Assembly: GCF_022581195.2 (NCBI RefSeq)
Contig: NC_061471.1
Coordinates: 3,286,001-3,350,000 of the forward strand
Reading direction: 5' to 3'
DNA from: Helicoverpa zea
Lineage: Eukaryota; Arthropoda; Insecta; Lepidoptera; Noctuidae
Length of the DNA: 64,000 nt
Notes under the pieces: model-generated
The model's input: only the letters and a program-made list of their open reading frames with translations
What the model was told of the DNA's origin: nothing
Databases searched by the model: none
Translations under genes and position numbers: made by a program
Shown here: positions 47,184 to 58,397 of the stretch, piece after piece
Position numbering within the stretch: the stretch's first letter is position 1
Layout: every line of letters starts with the position of its first letter

Positions 47184-48440
47184 CATCCTCATCCTCCGAG
47201 CCTTTTTTTTCCCAATCATGTTGGGGTCGGCTTCCAGTCTAACCGGATTCAGCTGAGTACCAGTGCTTTACAAGAAGCGACTGCCTATCTGACCTCCTCA
47301 ACCCAGTTACCCGGGCAACCCGATACCCCTTGGTTAGACTGGTGTCAGACTTACTGGCTTCCATAGACATAATATTAGTAAACAGGACTGCGCATATAAA
47401 CCCAAAAAACGAGCCGAGTGAAATAGTTAGTACGGAGGCTGTCTGTCCCTTTCTAATAGGGTGACTATGAGATTAAGCTATGTGAGACAAATCCGAATTT
47501 GCTAAGATTATTAAACACAGATTAGTATTGAAGTTTTAACTTACGCAGTTTGTGACCTTTAGATACTAATAAAGGCTTTTAATAATTAGCGGAAATTAGC
47601 AGTATAAAAACAGGAGGATTCGAAGTGAAGACTGTTTTTTTTTGTATTTCTACTTGATATATAGACTGCTGAGCCATTTATGTCGCCTTTCTTCATTTTT
47701 TGGGAAGCTATAACAATAGTACAACAGTTTTAAAATCCATCACCCATATTTTGACTCGTTACAAGAATTCATGGGCACCCTAGTTGTTTGGTTTACGAAA
47801 ATGTTATTATTAGCTAACCTGTGGAACGATATATTGCAACCACCATAGGATTCACTTTTGCAAGTAGAAACGCAACACTTTTTCACCATTTTAATAGTTT
47901 AAATTGATTTAATACAAAAAAATATAAACAAAATTTTAAATGCTGATTACGCGCCAAGAATGTTCAGGGTTACCGCTAGAAAATAAAAAAAAGCAAAATA
48001 AAAATTTATGTTGTTTATGTTTTAATAATAAATACGAATAAATTAATGCGATTGTTATTAATTTGTTGACTTACAATTGTTAAAATAAGATAAAAATATA
48101 AGTGATTCAATTGTTTTTGGGAAGACAAAACTTTTGATCACAACATTTTTTTATGCTGGCAAGGTGTTAGAAAGAGACAAACAGCCTCCGTTCGAACTAT
48201 CCCTCTCGGCTCGGATTTGCCTCTGTGTATTATGCAACCAATTTAGTACCTTATTGCGTTAGAATAGAGTTCATTTTCGTAAATATATATTTTGAGCGTG
48301 CGCAATCTTGTTTAGTAATATTATATCTATGCTGGCTACTGACTACCCGTAACGACTGCCAAGGATGTTCAATGACAGCCGGGACCTACAGTTTAACGTG
48401 CCATCCGAAACACAGTCAATGGTGTCTAAGATATACTTAG
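47184..48440 (-). mobile_element. tRNA-derived SINE, 5'-truncated and split
   Basis: The 3' part (47184-47361) and middle part (48340-48440) match the SINEs at 15788-16170 and 61869-62253, in minus orientation. They are contiguous in those copies but here are separated by a 970-bp TIR element. The tRNA-like head is missing beyond 48440, so the insertion was 5'-truncated. Confidence 0.85.
47362..48331. mobile_element. TIR transposon with 8-bp duplication, inserted in SINE
   Basis: The ends are CATAGACATAATATTAGTAA and, inverted, CATAGATATAATATTACTAA, continuing similar for about 30 bp. The target duplication is CTGGCTTC (47354-47361) versus CTGGCTAC (48332-48339), identified by comparison with uninterrupted SINEs. 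An 8-bp duplication fits hAT or P superfamilies; CA-starting ends are seen in both. No transposase frame is present in the 970 bp, so it is nonautonomous. Confidence 0.75.
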
Positions 48441-49234
48441 AATAAATAATAAATACCTATTTTTAATTCTCGGTCTTTAAAAATGCCCCTGTGACTGGCT
48501 GAAGCGCGTGTAAAAAATATGAGAAATGCCATTTATTCATCCTTAAAAAGAAAATAAAAAGTAAAACTTAATGGCATCTGTCACATTTTTGCAACGTTTT
48601 AGGCCATATTATGTCATCTAGATAGGTAATTGAAGAAGGTTGAATGCAGCCTCTTTTGACTTTGACATTTGCAAGATTACACCAATTTTTTTGTAAGTAT
48701 GTTATAAAATAAATACTGTTTCATAAATATAACTTCTGTTAGGTACGTGAAATTTTTTAGTCAAATTAACTGAACTGCTGCGCGTTGTTTAACCGTATGC
48801 TGACGTTACTTTGCCACGAGCTCCTCTTTACATACACCATCTTGGTACCTCGTGATACAATGTTTTCACGAATTTCAGAGTAAAAGCTGTAAAGCCTTGA
48901 AACTCGTGTATTTTTTATTGTTACCTAGTCTCAAATGTTTAAAATACGCATTGTCGATTGTAAGCGAGGCTGAACAGTGTCGTAAGACTCCAAAATAAAA
49001 CAAAACTTTAGATAAGTATACAGTACCCGTACTTGTGACCTACTTAGATTATTTTATGCAGAAAACCCGTGTCAAGGTTTTGTATATTTGTATTATTTTG
49101 AAATTGTAAAAAAGCATTTTGAGAATTCCTAATCATGAAACGTAATCACAATACATTATATTCAACCAAAAATAACTCCAACGATAGGCAGGCATGTAGG
49201 TGTAGGCCGGGGTAGTTGTTACGTCCGGACCTTT
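48441..49234. other. Unassigned noncoding
   Basis: Nothing recognised. Confidence 0.5.
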
Positions 49235-51029
49235 ATACCACAGGGTTTATAAATGACTTTCCAAAAAACTTTTCCATTTAACTTTTACCGAAAATGGCAT
49301 TTTGGATACTGAATATTCCAAACCACTGCAACCGCTAAGTACCGCACATTGTCCGCAGCTCTGCACAAAGAATGAGGGTGTTGTCGAACAATTGTTTTAA
49401 ATTCCTTTTTAATAAAGAGAATATGAAATTATCTCCGTTTCCACATGTGTCGCGTATCGCGCACAATTGCTAAATTTAATAGAGCAGGATCGACTCATAT
49501 TTGAATAATTTCTATTAGCTAAGGTTCAGTTTAATGTCCACGTGATTTACATAATATACAGTTCTGTGTGTTTACTGACATAGTGCGTACACATTAGACC
49601 AAAACCACATGTTTATCTTGAATAAAAAGTATACTAAATGAAACACGGACACATCTACAATAACTGTGCTTTGCTTTGTTTACTTTTCACTGTAACACTA
49701 CACAGGATTTAACTAATTAAGTGTACACATTGTCATAATGAGGTTTAGTTACATAATATATTAATAACGTAATGTGTGTGTTGTGGTGAACAAACAGTTC
49801 GCTACAACTAGTGTAGTCGCGAGAACTGAACCCCCGCTAACAGACGTACAGACAGAACTACATAGAAACTGAACAAAACATGTTGTAGTCTAACTATAGA
49901 ACCGAGATAAAACAAATGATGTACGGTTTAGGATTTCTTAGAAGTGAAGATCAATGTTGATGATATAAAAAGAATGACTATAATTAGCCAATATTGTATC
50001 ATCCATAAAGCTTTTTTTGACCTAATAATATCTTACCAACAGTATACATATACCTATAGCTAGTAATCTTATCAAACGGTCAGTTCTAATTCAGAGAAAA
50101 TGTCTAATTTATAAAAGGTTCATCGGTCAGTATGTCTATGTGCAGACATCCGCAGTAGGTATTAATAAAGGTCCGCGCGGTCAAGCTTGTGTGTAATCTC
50201 GGGTTCGGCTAATTGTCTACAAGTTGCGGGAACTCGTCAAACACGGGAGTGATTCATGGCGCATGAAATGCGGCAGAGTTTCAGTTTACTGTCAGACAAT
50301 TTGACTAGTTTTTTTGATTAAATCCGGAAGTTTAGTATCGTAGAAGCCAATTCCTGAGCTGACGAAATTATGTATAACACACTCTTTCCTTTGTTCCTGA
50401 TAATTGTGATGAAATCAATGCCATGCTAGCGTGGGGTGTAATCAATTCAGCTGGTCGGTATATCTCGCTTCACATGTAAAGCCGAATTGATCGCCGTTTT
50501 ACCAATATTTTGAGCTCGCTGTTGATTTATTTTAGGCCCAAGTTGACTGCCCCCATGAAAATAAGGAAAATATACTGAATATAGGTACGAATGTAGGTAC
50601 CTATTATTATTCGAAAAGTTACTGTGATTTTTTAAAGCTCCCAGTTACATAGGTATCTAGTATCTACTATTTCGATTCTCATTCATTTTGGTGGATCAAT
50701 TCGTTTTGATAATTGTACCTAATATTAAAATATTGAAACTTAACACTAGAAAGACCAGAGTGGTCAAATGACCCCAATGAAGTTTTTGATCAATCATATT
50801 TTCAAAACCAAAGCATTGAAATCACTGTAGTTTTATGACTTTTAATATTTCGTCATTCTTTACATTATTCTGATGTGTCGATACCGATAGCAAGATAAAT
50901 ACGAATTAAAAATTATCATCTACCTAGAAAGACCACAGTGGTCATTTGACACCACTACGTGCGTGCTTTGTAAATTCGTTGAATATACTCGTATTGTGGG
51001 TAGTTAAATTAAAATATTTGCGTTGATGT

Positions 51030-51389
51030 TGATTCAAAGTGCTTGTGTAATGGTTTCCCATATTTAGGAAGAGATGAAGGCCATCCACAAAATCAAAGTA
51101 TAGGCGAATGCGTTGTATTGCGACTAATGGACTCATACTTGAATAGTGGTCCAAATAAAACAACTGATATTTTTTTTACCAGTGTAAGTTTATCAAAAAG
51201 CTAATTGAAAAACGTTCATCAATATCATCAGGTAAACAAAACACGAAGAGATATTCTAGCAACTATTAAAAAATGCAACCCTCAGTTTATATGAAACATA
51301 TTCACAACTCTAAAACCTGCGCATTTACAGTTTATCAAGGAAAACCTTCAAAATCAGTTATGATTCTTAGTTCACCTCACTCTTATGTA
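51030..51389 (+). pseudogene. piggyBac transposase, central fragment
   Basis: The plus strand reads the DDE core stretch ending in KTTDIFFTSVSLSKS, whose aspartate is one of the three catalytic residues, followed after a stop near 51198 by decayed sequence and then TVYQGKPSKSVMILSSPHS, a block that precedes the final catalytic part in piggyBac. The N-terminal third and the first catalytic aspartate are missing. The reading is cut at 51389 by the LTR element and resumes at 55788. Confidence 0.8.
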
Positions 51390-51911
51390 TGTCGGAGACT
51401 GTCATTAGTACGGACACTAAACGTCACGCAAGCGCGCACTCTGGTGGCGTTTCCGGTGAAACAACATTTTGGCGCGCTTGGCAGAGTAGTGGCGGTCAGC
51501 GTGGCGTCCGCATAGCTCAGTCTTGATCGAGTCTTGGTCGAGGCTTCGTCGAGTCTTCGTGGAGTTGTCGCGTTACTGCCTTTCGTTACGTATAGTGTAC
51601 CTAGTGTTATTGCCTAGCGTTGTAGTACCGTTGTAGATCCATATTGTAAAGGTTATTGTAATGGTTCTTCTAACCTAACAGACAGACATGTGTTGCTGGG
51701 GAGTTTGTTCCGCCACTTCTTCTCCCCAGCCAAAACACATAGGAAGTGGCGAAGGGCGGGCGTTTTGGGGGCTGTCTTTTGTTCTGACTAATTTGAATAA
51801 ACGTTTGAGTTTTTGAGTTTGTTTGAGTTTTGAGTTTCTTTGAGTTATCTCTTTGCTTGATTACCCTAACTGATGTCGGACGATAGTGCCATCCTGATGA
51901 CGCCTCCGACA
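51390..51911 (+). repeat. 5' LTR of the gag-pol-less LTR element
   Basis: 522 bp with TG...CA ends. It contains repeated TCGAGTCTT and TTTGAGTTT words and an AATAAA at about 51796. It differs from the other LTR at two positions, near 51438 (A versus C) and in the GAGTTTTTG stretch near 51806. Confidence 0.9.
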
Positions 51912-52077
51912 TCAGAAGTGGGATGTAATCCGAATGCCCACAGTCTCACGTGTTCAAAGATTGTAGTGGTGAAAATTGCAACGCCTGATACGATACTGCT
52001 ATCACATTTAATCGATCTAGGTAAGCACTAGGAAGAATCCTAGGTGGTTATTCGGTGGAATGGTTATTTGGGTGTGC

Positions 52078-53515
52078 CTGTCAGACGCCGGATAGAGGGT
52101 TTAGTCTAAGAATGACTGATTCGCGAAATGACTACATGGTCTATAATTGACCAATTCTTGAAATGACTGATTCTACAAATGACTGATTCTATAAAAGACC
52201 GATTCTATAAACGACCGATTCTTCAAATGACTGATTTTTCAATTCTATGAATGTGTGTGAATATCGTAAATAAAATGCTATGTAAGGGTTTGCAAATCAT
52301 ATATTTCAACAAGTTTAAAAAATAACTTGTGTAATGCCACGCCGTAATGCCAAGTATACACTTATTCGTTTTCTTTAAAAAAAATCAACAGTTATCAAAA
52401 AGTCCAATCAAGTAAAAAATGGTTCATATTCAACTACATATTCCTATGTGATTTATTTCTTATTTTATATAATTATTGATTCTTTGATAATTTATTTTAT
52501 GACTTTTTGATAACTGCATTTGTTTTTTTTTTTTGTGAAATTATAAGCACATTTTTGACTTTTTGATAACTGTTGATTTTTTGAAAAGAAACCGAATAAA
52601 TGTTTACTTTTGCGCTACAAAATGTAGTACGTGGCATTATACAAGTTATATTTTTAAAACTAGTTGAAATATATGATTTGCAAACCCTTACATAGCATTT
52701 TATTTACGATATTCACACACATTCATAGAATTGAAAAATCAGTCATTTGAAGAATCGGTCATTTGAAGAATCGGTCATTTATAGAATCGGTCTTTTATAG
52801 AATCAGTCATTTGTAGAATCAGTCATTTCAAGAATTGGTCAATTATAGACCATGTAGTCATTTCGCGAATCAGTCATTCTTAGACTAAACCGGATAGGTT
52901 GTCTTGAAGGGCAAGTCGACTATCAGACTCCGGATAGAGGATGTCTTGAGTCGTAGATGTCAGACGCCGGATAGAGGTTGTCTTGAAATGGTGACTATCA
53001 GACTCCGGATAGAGGATGTCTTGAGTCACAGATGTCAGACTCCGGATAGAGGATGTCTTGAGTCGTAGATGTCAGACGCCGGATAGAGGTTGTCTTGAAA
53101 TGGTGACTATCAGACTCCGGATAGAGGATGTCTTGAGTCGTTGTTGTCAGACGCCGGATAAAGGTTGTCTTGAAATGGTGACTATCAGACTCCGGATAGA
53201 GGATGTCTTGAGTTGCAGATGTCAGACGCCGGATAGAGGTTGTCTTGAAATGGTGACTATCAGACTCCGGATAGAGGATGTCTTGAGTCACAGATGTCAG
53301 ACTTCGGATAGAGGATGTCTTGAGTCGCAGATGTCAGACGCCGGATAGAGGTTGTCTTGAAATGGTGACTGTCAAGACTCCGGATAGAGGATGTCTTGAG
53401 TCGTTGTTGTCAGACGCCGGATAAAGGTTGTCTTGAAATGGTGACTATCAGACTCCGGATAGAGGATGTCTTGAGTCATCGCTATCAGACGCCGGAGAAA
53501 GGTTGTCTTGACGGA
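52078..53515. repeat. Minisatellite, 75-bp dimer unit, interrupted
   Basis: About 17 copies of a 36-39-bp monomer built round GCCGGATAGAGG / TCCGGATAGAGG and TTGTCTTGA. Two monomer types alternate, giving a dimer of about 75 bp; the first copy is at 52078 and the rest run from 52891. The sequence between the first and the remaining copies is the foldback element. Because 75 is a multiple of three, frames stay open on both strands (53058-53348 plus, 52998-53291 minus), but these are repeat artefacts. Confidence 0.9.
52099..52890. mobile_element. Foldback element with 16-bp subrepeats in its arms
   Basis: The ends GTTTAGTCTAAGAATGACTG and complement are inverted; the arms extend about 300 bp each (to about 52400 and from about 52575). 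Within each arm at least five 16-bp units of the type AAATGACTGATTCTAC occur in tandem. It interrupts a minisatellite unit, with GGATAG present on both sides. No coding capacity. It is the innermost layer of the nest. Confidence 0.85.
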
Positions 53516-54589
53516 AATTGTTGAATTGAGCTTAGTTTTTGACTTTTGTTAATAAGGTTTGCTATGTGAATTTTGCTAGTGTGTATTTAACGATGTAAGT
53601 GGACTTTGAATCATTTGGTTAAAAAAAAAATGGAACGTTGATAATTTCAAATAGAGGTTGTAGTAGAAGATTTATTAAGAATTTCAGCGAAGGTAGAAGT
53701 ATGGTAACCACGGTTATGGTAATGGTATCGTTTTCCATTGTTACATGTCAAGCTAGTTATTGAGGGTATGCTAGAAAATTAACTGAATCTGTCTTTTTTC
53801 ATGTTTCAATAATGACGGTGGTTATTGTGCAATCTGGCGACAAAATTACTGCGGAGCATCCCAGTTGCCTGCCAGGAGCCCAACGTGTCATCGTGAGGTC
53901 CGAGTGTTGGTGCTCGTGCATCTACGTGGCTTCACGTCCGCAAAAGCCTCGCTGTACTGCGCGCCATAGCGATGTGCGCATCGACATGCGCGTTGAGGTG
54001 TTGAGTGGAAACCCGGTGAGACCGATCCATTTTTGCTTTATGTTGAGGTTATTTGTCTTACGACATTTTTAAACTTGAGAGGCAGTCTGTCTCGCTGATT
54101 ATTATTGGTTATGAACCGCCTGGGTTCAGGGAGCATTCATTGCCACAAGCTTCGTTATAAAGCTGCTGTTAGGTTTGTTTTAATCCGAATGTGATAATGT
54201 TCTGACATACTGTTCACGTGACCTTCATGAATTGCATTGTTGGGAAAATCGTCAGTCAGTGAAATTAGATTTTTACCATGATGGCAATATTGTCATCGTT
54301 GTTATGAAAATGTTGTGATAAAATTAACCGATTTCCGATTTCTTTTGCATGTGATAATCCCGTGAGCCTCTCGTGAGCTCGTGAGCTTCGAGTGAAAGGA
54401 GTCTAGTCTGCTAGTTCGTCGCTGTGGTGTCCGCGAGCGCGACGCCTGGATTCTACTGCGCGCCGGATTTCAGCATGAACATACACGAGGCACTATGCAC
54501 AGAGATGTTAAGAGACGAATGATAAACATGGTGAGATCAATCCAATTTTATTGTGGCTTGTCATTGTACATTGTACTGTTTAACTGACT
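53516..54589. other. LTR element interior, unassigned
   Basis: No gag, protease, polymerase or envelope motif found. An 86-codon frame at 53812-54072 lacks any recognised feature. Confidence 0.5.
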
Positions 54590-54665
54590 CGTTGGCCTAG
54601 TGGTCGCAAGCGTGACTGCTATACACGAGGTCTTGGGTTCGATTCCCGGGTCGGGACGAAATCGC
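54590..54665 (+). mobile_element. tRNA-like SINE head
   Basis: It contains an A box (TGGCCTAGTGG) and a B box (GGTTCGATTCC) spaced as in a tRNA gene, but no acceptor stem pairing between the flanks, so it is not a functional tRNA. It differs from the SINE head at 15788, especially between the boxes, and so represents another SINE family. It lies inside the LTR element. Confidence 0.6.
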
Positions 54666-54872
54666 TTTGAGTTTTAGAAACTTTCACAAAACAGTCTGGA
54701 TGTTGATGAGGATGTTAGACCTTAAATTGAGAGATTAAAGATGCAAACGTAGTATGCAAGTGGCTCAGATCGCGTACATTTCGATGCTGTTCATGGTTAT
54801 TGGCCTGAGTTTTGCCTAGCCAACGTCCAGCATGGTGATGTCGCCTACATCGCCAAAGGAAGAAGGTAGATT

Positions 54873-54990
54873 GGGTACCGGATGGAGGTCCCATAGTTGC
54901 CGGACAGAGGCAATGTGATATGTTGTGTGTGTTGAATTCGGGTACCGGATGGAGGTCCCGCTGGTTTTGCCGGATTGAGGCAATGAGTTG
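54873..54990. repeat. 67-bp direct duplication
   Basis: GGGTACCGGATGGAGGTCCC occurs at 54873 and 54940, each followed by a TTGCCGGA..GAGGCAATG stretch. Two imperfect copies of about 67 bp. The CCGGAT core resembles that of the minisatellite upstream, so both may derive from one older array. Confidence 0.75.
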
Positions 54991-55265
54991 TTAGACGAGG
55001 TGGAGTTACGAACAGAGTACTGCATACTAAATTTGATCAAACGATTTTTAAGTTGGTTCGAATGTTGATTTTGTAATTTAAATGCTGAGATTCTTGTGTT
55101 ATGACAATGTAAATGTGAATGAGAATAAATTTTGTTGTTTTCATTTTACGATTTCATTTCCCAACGTTTGGTCAGGAAGGCCGAACAAAGGACGTCTTAC
55201 TTTCCGTGAATTCTTGTTCCAGATACCTACCTCACACGAGGACGTGTGAGTTGTCAAGATGGCCG

Positions 55266-55787
55266 TGTCGGAGACTGTCATTAGTACGGACACTAAACGT
55301 CACGCAAGCGCGCCCTCTGGTGGCGTTTCCGGTGAAACAACATTTTGGCGCGCTTGGCAGAGTAGTGGCGGTCAGCGTGGCGTCCGCATAGCTCAGTCTT
55401 GATCGAGTCTTGGTCGAGGCTTCGTCGAGTCTTCGTGGAGTTGTCGCGTTACTGCCTTTCGTTACGTATAGTGTACCTAGTGTTATTGCCTAGCGTTGTA
55501 GTACCGTTGTAGATCCATATTGTAAAGGTTATTGTAATGGTTCTTCTAACCTAACAGACAGACATGTGTTGCTGGGGAGTTTGTTCCGCCACTTCTTCTC
55601 CCCAGCCAAAACACATAGGAAGTGGCGAAGGGCGGGCGTTTTGGGGGCTGTCTTTTGTTCTGACTAATTTGAATAAACGTTTGAGCTTTTGAGTTTGTTT
55701 GAGTTTTGAGTTTCTTTGAGTTATCTCTTTGCTTGATTACCCTAACTGATGTCGGACGATAGTGCCATCCTGATGACGCCTCCGACA
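55266..55787 (+). repeat. 3' LTR of the gag-pol-less LTR element
   Basis: 522 bp, nearly identical to 51390-51911, followed directly by TGTA and the resumed piggyBac sequence. Confidence 0.9.
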
Positions 55788-56257
55788 TGTATTTGTTGAT
55801 CCAGAAGAAGCAAAAAAGAAGCCGAACACGGTGAAGTTTTACAATGCTACGAAATTTGGAGTACCTGGACGTTATTGATCAAATGACCAAGAAATATAGT
55901 GTCAAAGCACCTTCTGCTCGTTGGCCCTTACAAGTGTTTCATGATATTATGAATTTGGCAGCAATCAATTCTTGGATTTTGTACAAAAATCAAAGAAAAA
56001 AGGTCATTCTTGACTTGGCAAGGGAGTTTATCGCCCGAGATACCCACTCCCTGATGACGCCGTCTAGGTACTTTACAGCCCGATAATAGCATACCCCAGA
56101 CCCTGAAGAAGAACGTAGCAAAAAGAGAAAACGGTGTCACGTCTTTGTTACGTGCAAAAATGCAGACAAAACCAACAAATCTTGTATTAGTTGTAAAAAG
56201 CTTTTGTGTGGTTCTTGTAATGTAAACAAGGAACTAAAACATCAAAAATGTGCCTAA
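55788..56257 (+). pseudogene. piggyBac transposase, C-terminal fragment
   Basis: The frame resumes after the LTR element with EEAKKKPNTVKFYNATKFG, then after a small frame break DVIDQMTKKYS (containing the last catalytic aspartate), a helix with INSWILYKNQ, and, after several stops, the cysteine-rich C-terminal domain (SCISCKKLLCGSCN) ending at TAA 56255-56257. The order and spacing match the piggyBac family. The protein is broken. Confidence 0.85.
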
Positions 56258-57690
56258 TTTTTTCATTTTTATATCACGTAATGGATGTTTAATTACTATT
56301 AAGTTCTTTTATTTTCTAATAGATGTTAATCAATAAAAATTAAAACCATAATACACGAATAAAACATTACATGAATGAGTCATTTGACCCCACTTGGTCT
56401 TTGTAGGTAGTTCAAAATTTCGGTCTTTCTAGTGATAAAGCATAATTTGAACACGTAGTGACAATTTTAATGGGTTTGAGAAATGTTTCAATTACTCCAA
56501 GACGTCCTGTCATTACTTTGTGAGAACTCTCAGTACCTACAACAAATAATATTTGTACACAAATCACTCCAAACATAATTTCCTTGAGCGAATGTGACAC
56601 ATTTCCATAGTTTACATAAACCTCTTTGAGTCAAAACCAACATTTCGTATTAAGAGATCCATCAGCATCTTTAGTGTACCTACATACAAACACAGGGCTC
56701 TATTTGGGAAGAGCTGATGTTATCTCCTTGTCTCCTCGCAGTGTGTGACGTCATACAGCAATATACCACATCGCTGTACTCACAAGTGGCAATAACAACT
56801 CTGTGCAGTCGGTTAGTGCGGGGGACAGTTTCAGCACACGAGTGCTACGTACACTGGAGATGTGTTCACAAGTTGTTAAAGCGTTTAAGTTTTAGATGTT
56901 TTGTAATGAATTCTATTACAACTATTTTTTAGCTGTTTTTGCGAGTGTTATTGTATAGGTAACGGCAACTGTGTGGGACATTATTAGAAGGTGCCTTGTT
57001 AAATAAAACGTAAAGCTTTTCACCTTTTTAAACTGTCTGAACAAGTCACAAAGTCTACCTACTTAATGTTCAAAATACCAAATGTTCTTAGCTTTAATAA
57101 TATTACAAAATGTTGTAGTTGTAATATCGGTTCGTATTTAAAAGTCGGGATCTTGTTATCCCGGCGGGAAATCAGTGTAATCGATAACATCAGACAACGT
57201 TTATCCTGTCTTTCCCAAGATAATCAAATTGCTAAGATTCAGTAGAACTAAATCCTTTGAGAAAGTCTACATGTAGGTAATTGCTGAAAGATTAGTGGCA
57301 AACTTTTTACGAGCATATTGTGAGAAGTGGTAGGCGTTTGTCCTATGGGCCCGATGCTGGGACTGTTGAGATTAGGCAAGTGACTCAACCATGCAATACT
57401 CAGCTATCTACCTACCTATGCATAACTTAAGCTACTGCTTTAAACAATGTCCTGTAAAATTCGCATCAAAAAACTTTACAATTCTGAAATTAGCCACTAA
57501 GCCATTTGGTGCCTTGCGCGTTTGTTTTTACAGATAGGTGGCTAGAAGTTTTGCTTGAGCAAAGTTAGCAATCAAGTGGCATCGAGATAGCACTAACATG
57601 TAGTGAATTGCTTATTGTTTGCTGAGTCGCTTCAAGCGATGTTATGTTAACTTAATGCTTTGTGGCGTTGCATGCATGATTTCATTAGTG

Positions 57691-58397
57691 CAGCTAACAT
57701 CTGCAGGATGCGTAAAATAGTAAATAGTACTTGTATAACCGGCGTTTGCCGCAATTACCTACCAATAGCAAAACTGCAAGCTGTAGGTAGGTACACAAAT
57801 AAGTATCTAATCTGTAAATACTGATAAACTTATAATGCATTCATTAAATAGCCGTAACAATAGTAACCGCACAGACATGATTGAATATTAAATATGATCA
57901 GAGTGCACTCTCCATTGTAACTAATGTTTCGAATTGCCATTGTCATTATGAGCTACACATAACATTTACACTTAAGTAGTTGGTAACTGTATTGAATGTT
58001 GATGTTATGCTACACTGGCTGTTCCCGCGGTTACACTCTTGCAAGTGGAAATTTCTTCCGACTCCTAAAGAAAAAGTTGCCCTTGCCCATGTCCATTCTC
58101 AGGCTTTAGATAAGATCATAAATTCATAAGTAAGCTAACCAGAACCACTATTTGATGCGTTCCGTAGGTAGCCCGTTAGTAAAATGGCAGATTCGTTGTA
58201 TCGGAATTCGTGTTAAGATATTATTCCATTTTGTTGCCAGTGTAAAAATAATTAAGGGCCACTGAGTGCTTAGTGATAATTAGGTATAAACTAAATAAAC
58301 AAACTTAATTGAAAATCTTGTACAATAGCAAATTAGTGTTTACCTACTGCCAATTTCATTGAAGTCATGGGACTCAACAACGTCGGTCCAGCAATCT
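57691..58397. other. Unassigned noncoding
   Basis: Nothing recognised. Confidence 0.5.

Larger units (their letters stand above)
51390..55787 (+). mobile_element. LTR element without gag or pol
   Basis: Two 522-bp LTRs (51390-51911 and 55266-55787) start TGTCGGAG and end CTCCGACA, flanked by the 4-bp duplication TGTA (51386-51389 and 55788-55791). I find two differences between the LTRs, so the insertion is young. The 3,354-bp interior encodes no recognisable retroviral protein. It holds a minisatellite (52078-53515) interrupted by a foldback element, a tRNA-like SINE head (54590-54665) and a 67-bp duplication (54873-54990). It must have been mobilised in trans by an unidentified partner. 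Plus orientation is tentative, based on AATAAA in the LTR. Confidence 0.85.
50744..56434 (+). mobile_element. piggyBac relic, split by LTR element
   Basis: The ends are CACTAGAAAGACC and its exact complement, next to TTAA (50740-50743) on the left and ATAA on the right (probably a mutated duplicate). An internal inverted motif AGACCACAGTGGTCATTTGAC-like (about 50936-50956) mirrors the right subterminal region, as in piggyBac with its separate TIR and internal repeat. Without the LTR element only about 1.3 kb remains, so part of the transposase was already deleted. It inserted into the right duplication arm. Confidence 0.85.
49235..57690. repeat. Inverted duplication, right arm (interrupted)
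   Basis: Reverse complement of 23680-26915, in two parts: 49235-50740 and 56435-57690. The parts are separated by the piggyBac insertion and everything nested in it. It lacks the 131-bp retroelement tail found in the left arm. The outer part (57240-57600) has diverged most. The 22-kb spacer between the arms includes the BEL/Pao and foldback elements. Confidence 0.8.

Noticed and set aside
52998..53348. 97- and 96-codon frames in the minisatellite as genes
   Set aside because: They arise because the repeat unit is a multiple of three without stops; no start context or domain supports a protein.
52078..53515. CRISPR array
   Set aside because: Repeats are alternating tandem monomers without unique spacers, and the genome is eukaryotic.
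54590..54665. Functional tRNA gene
   Set aside because: A and B boxes are present but the flanks do not pair as an acceptor stem; a SINE head explains it better.
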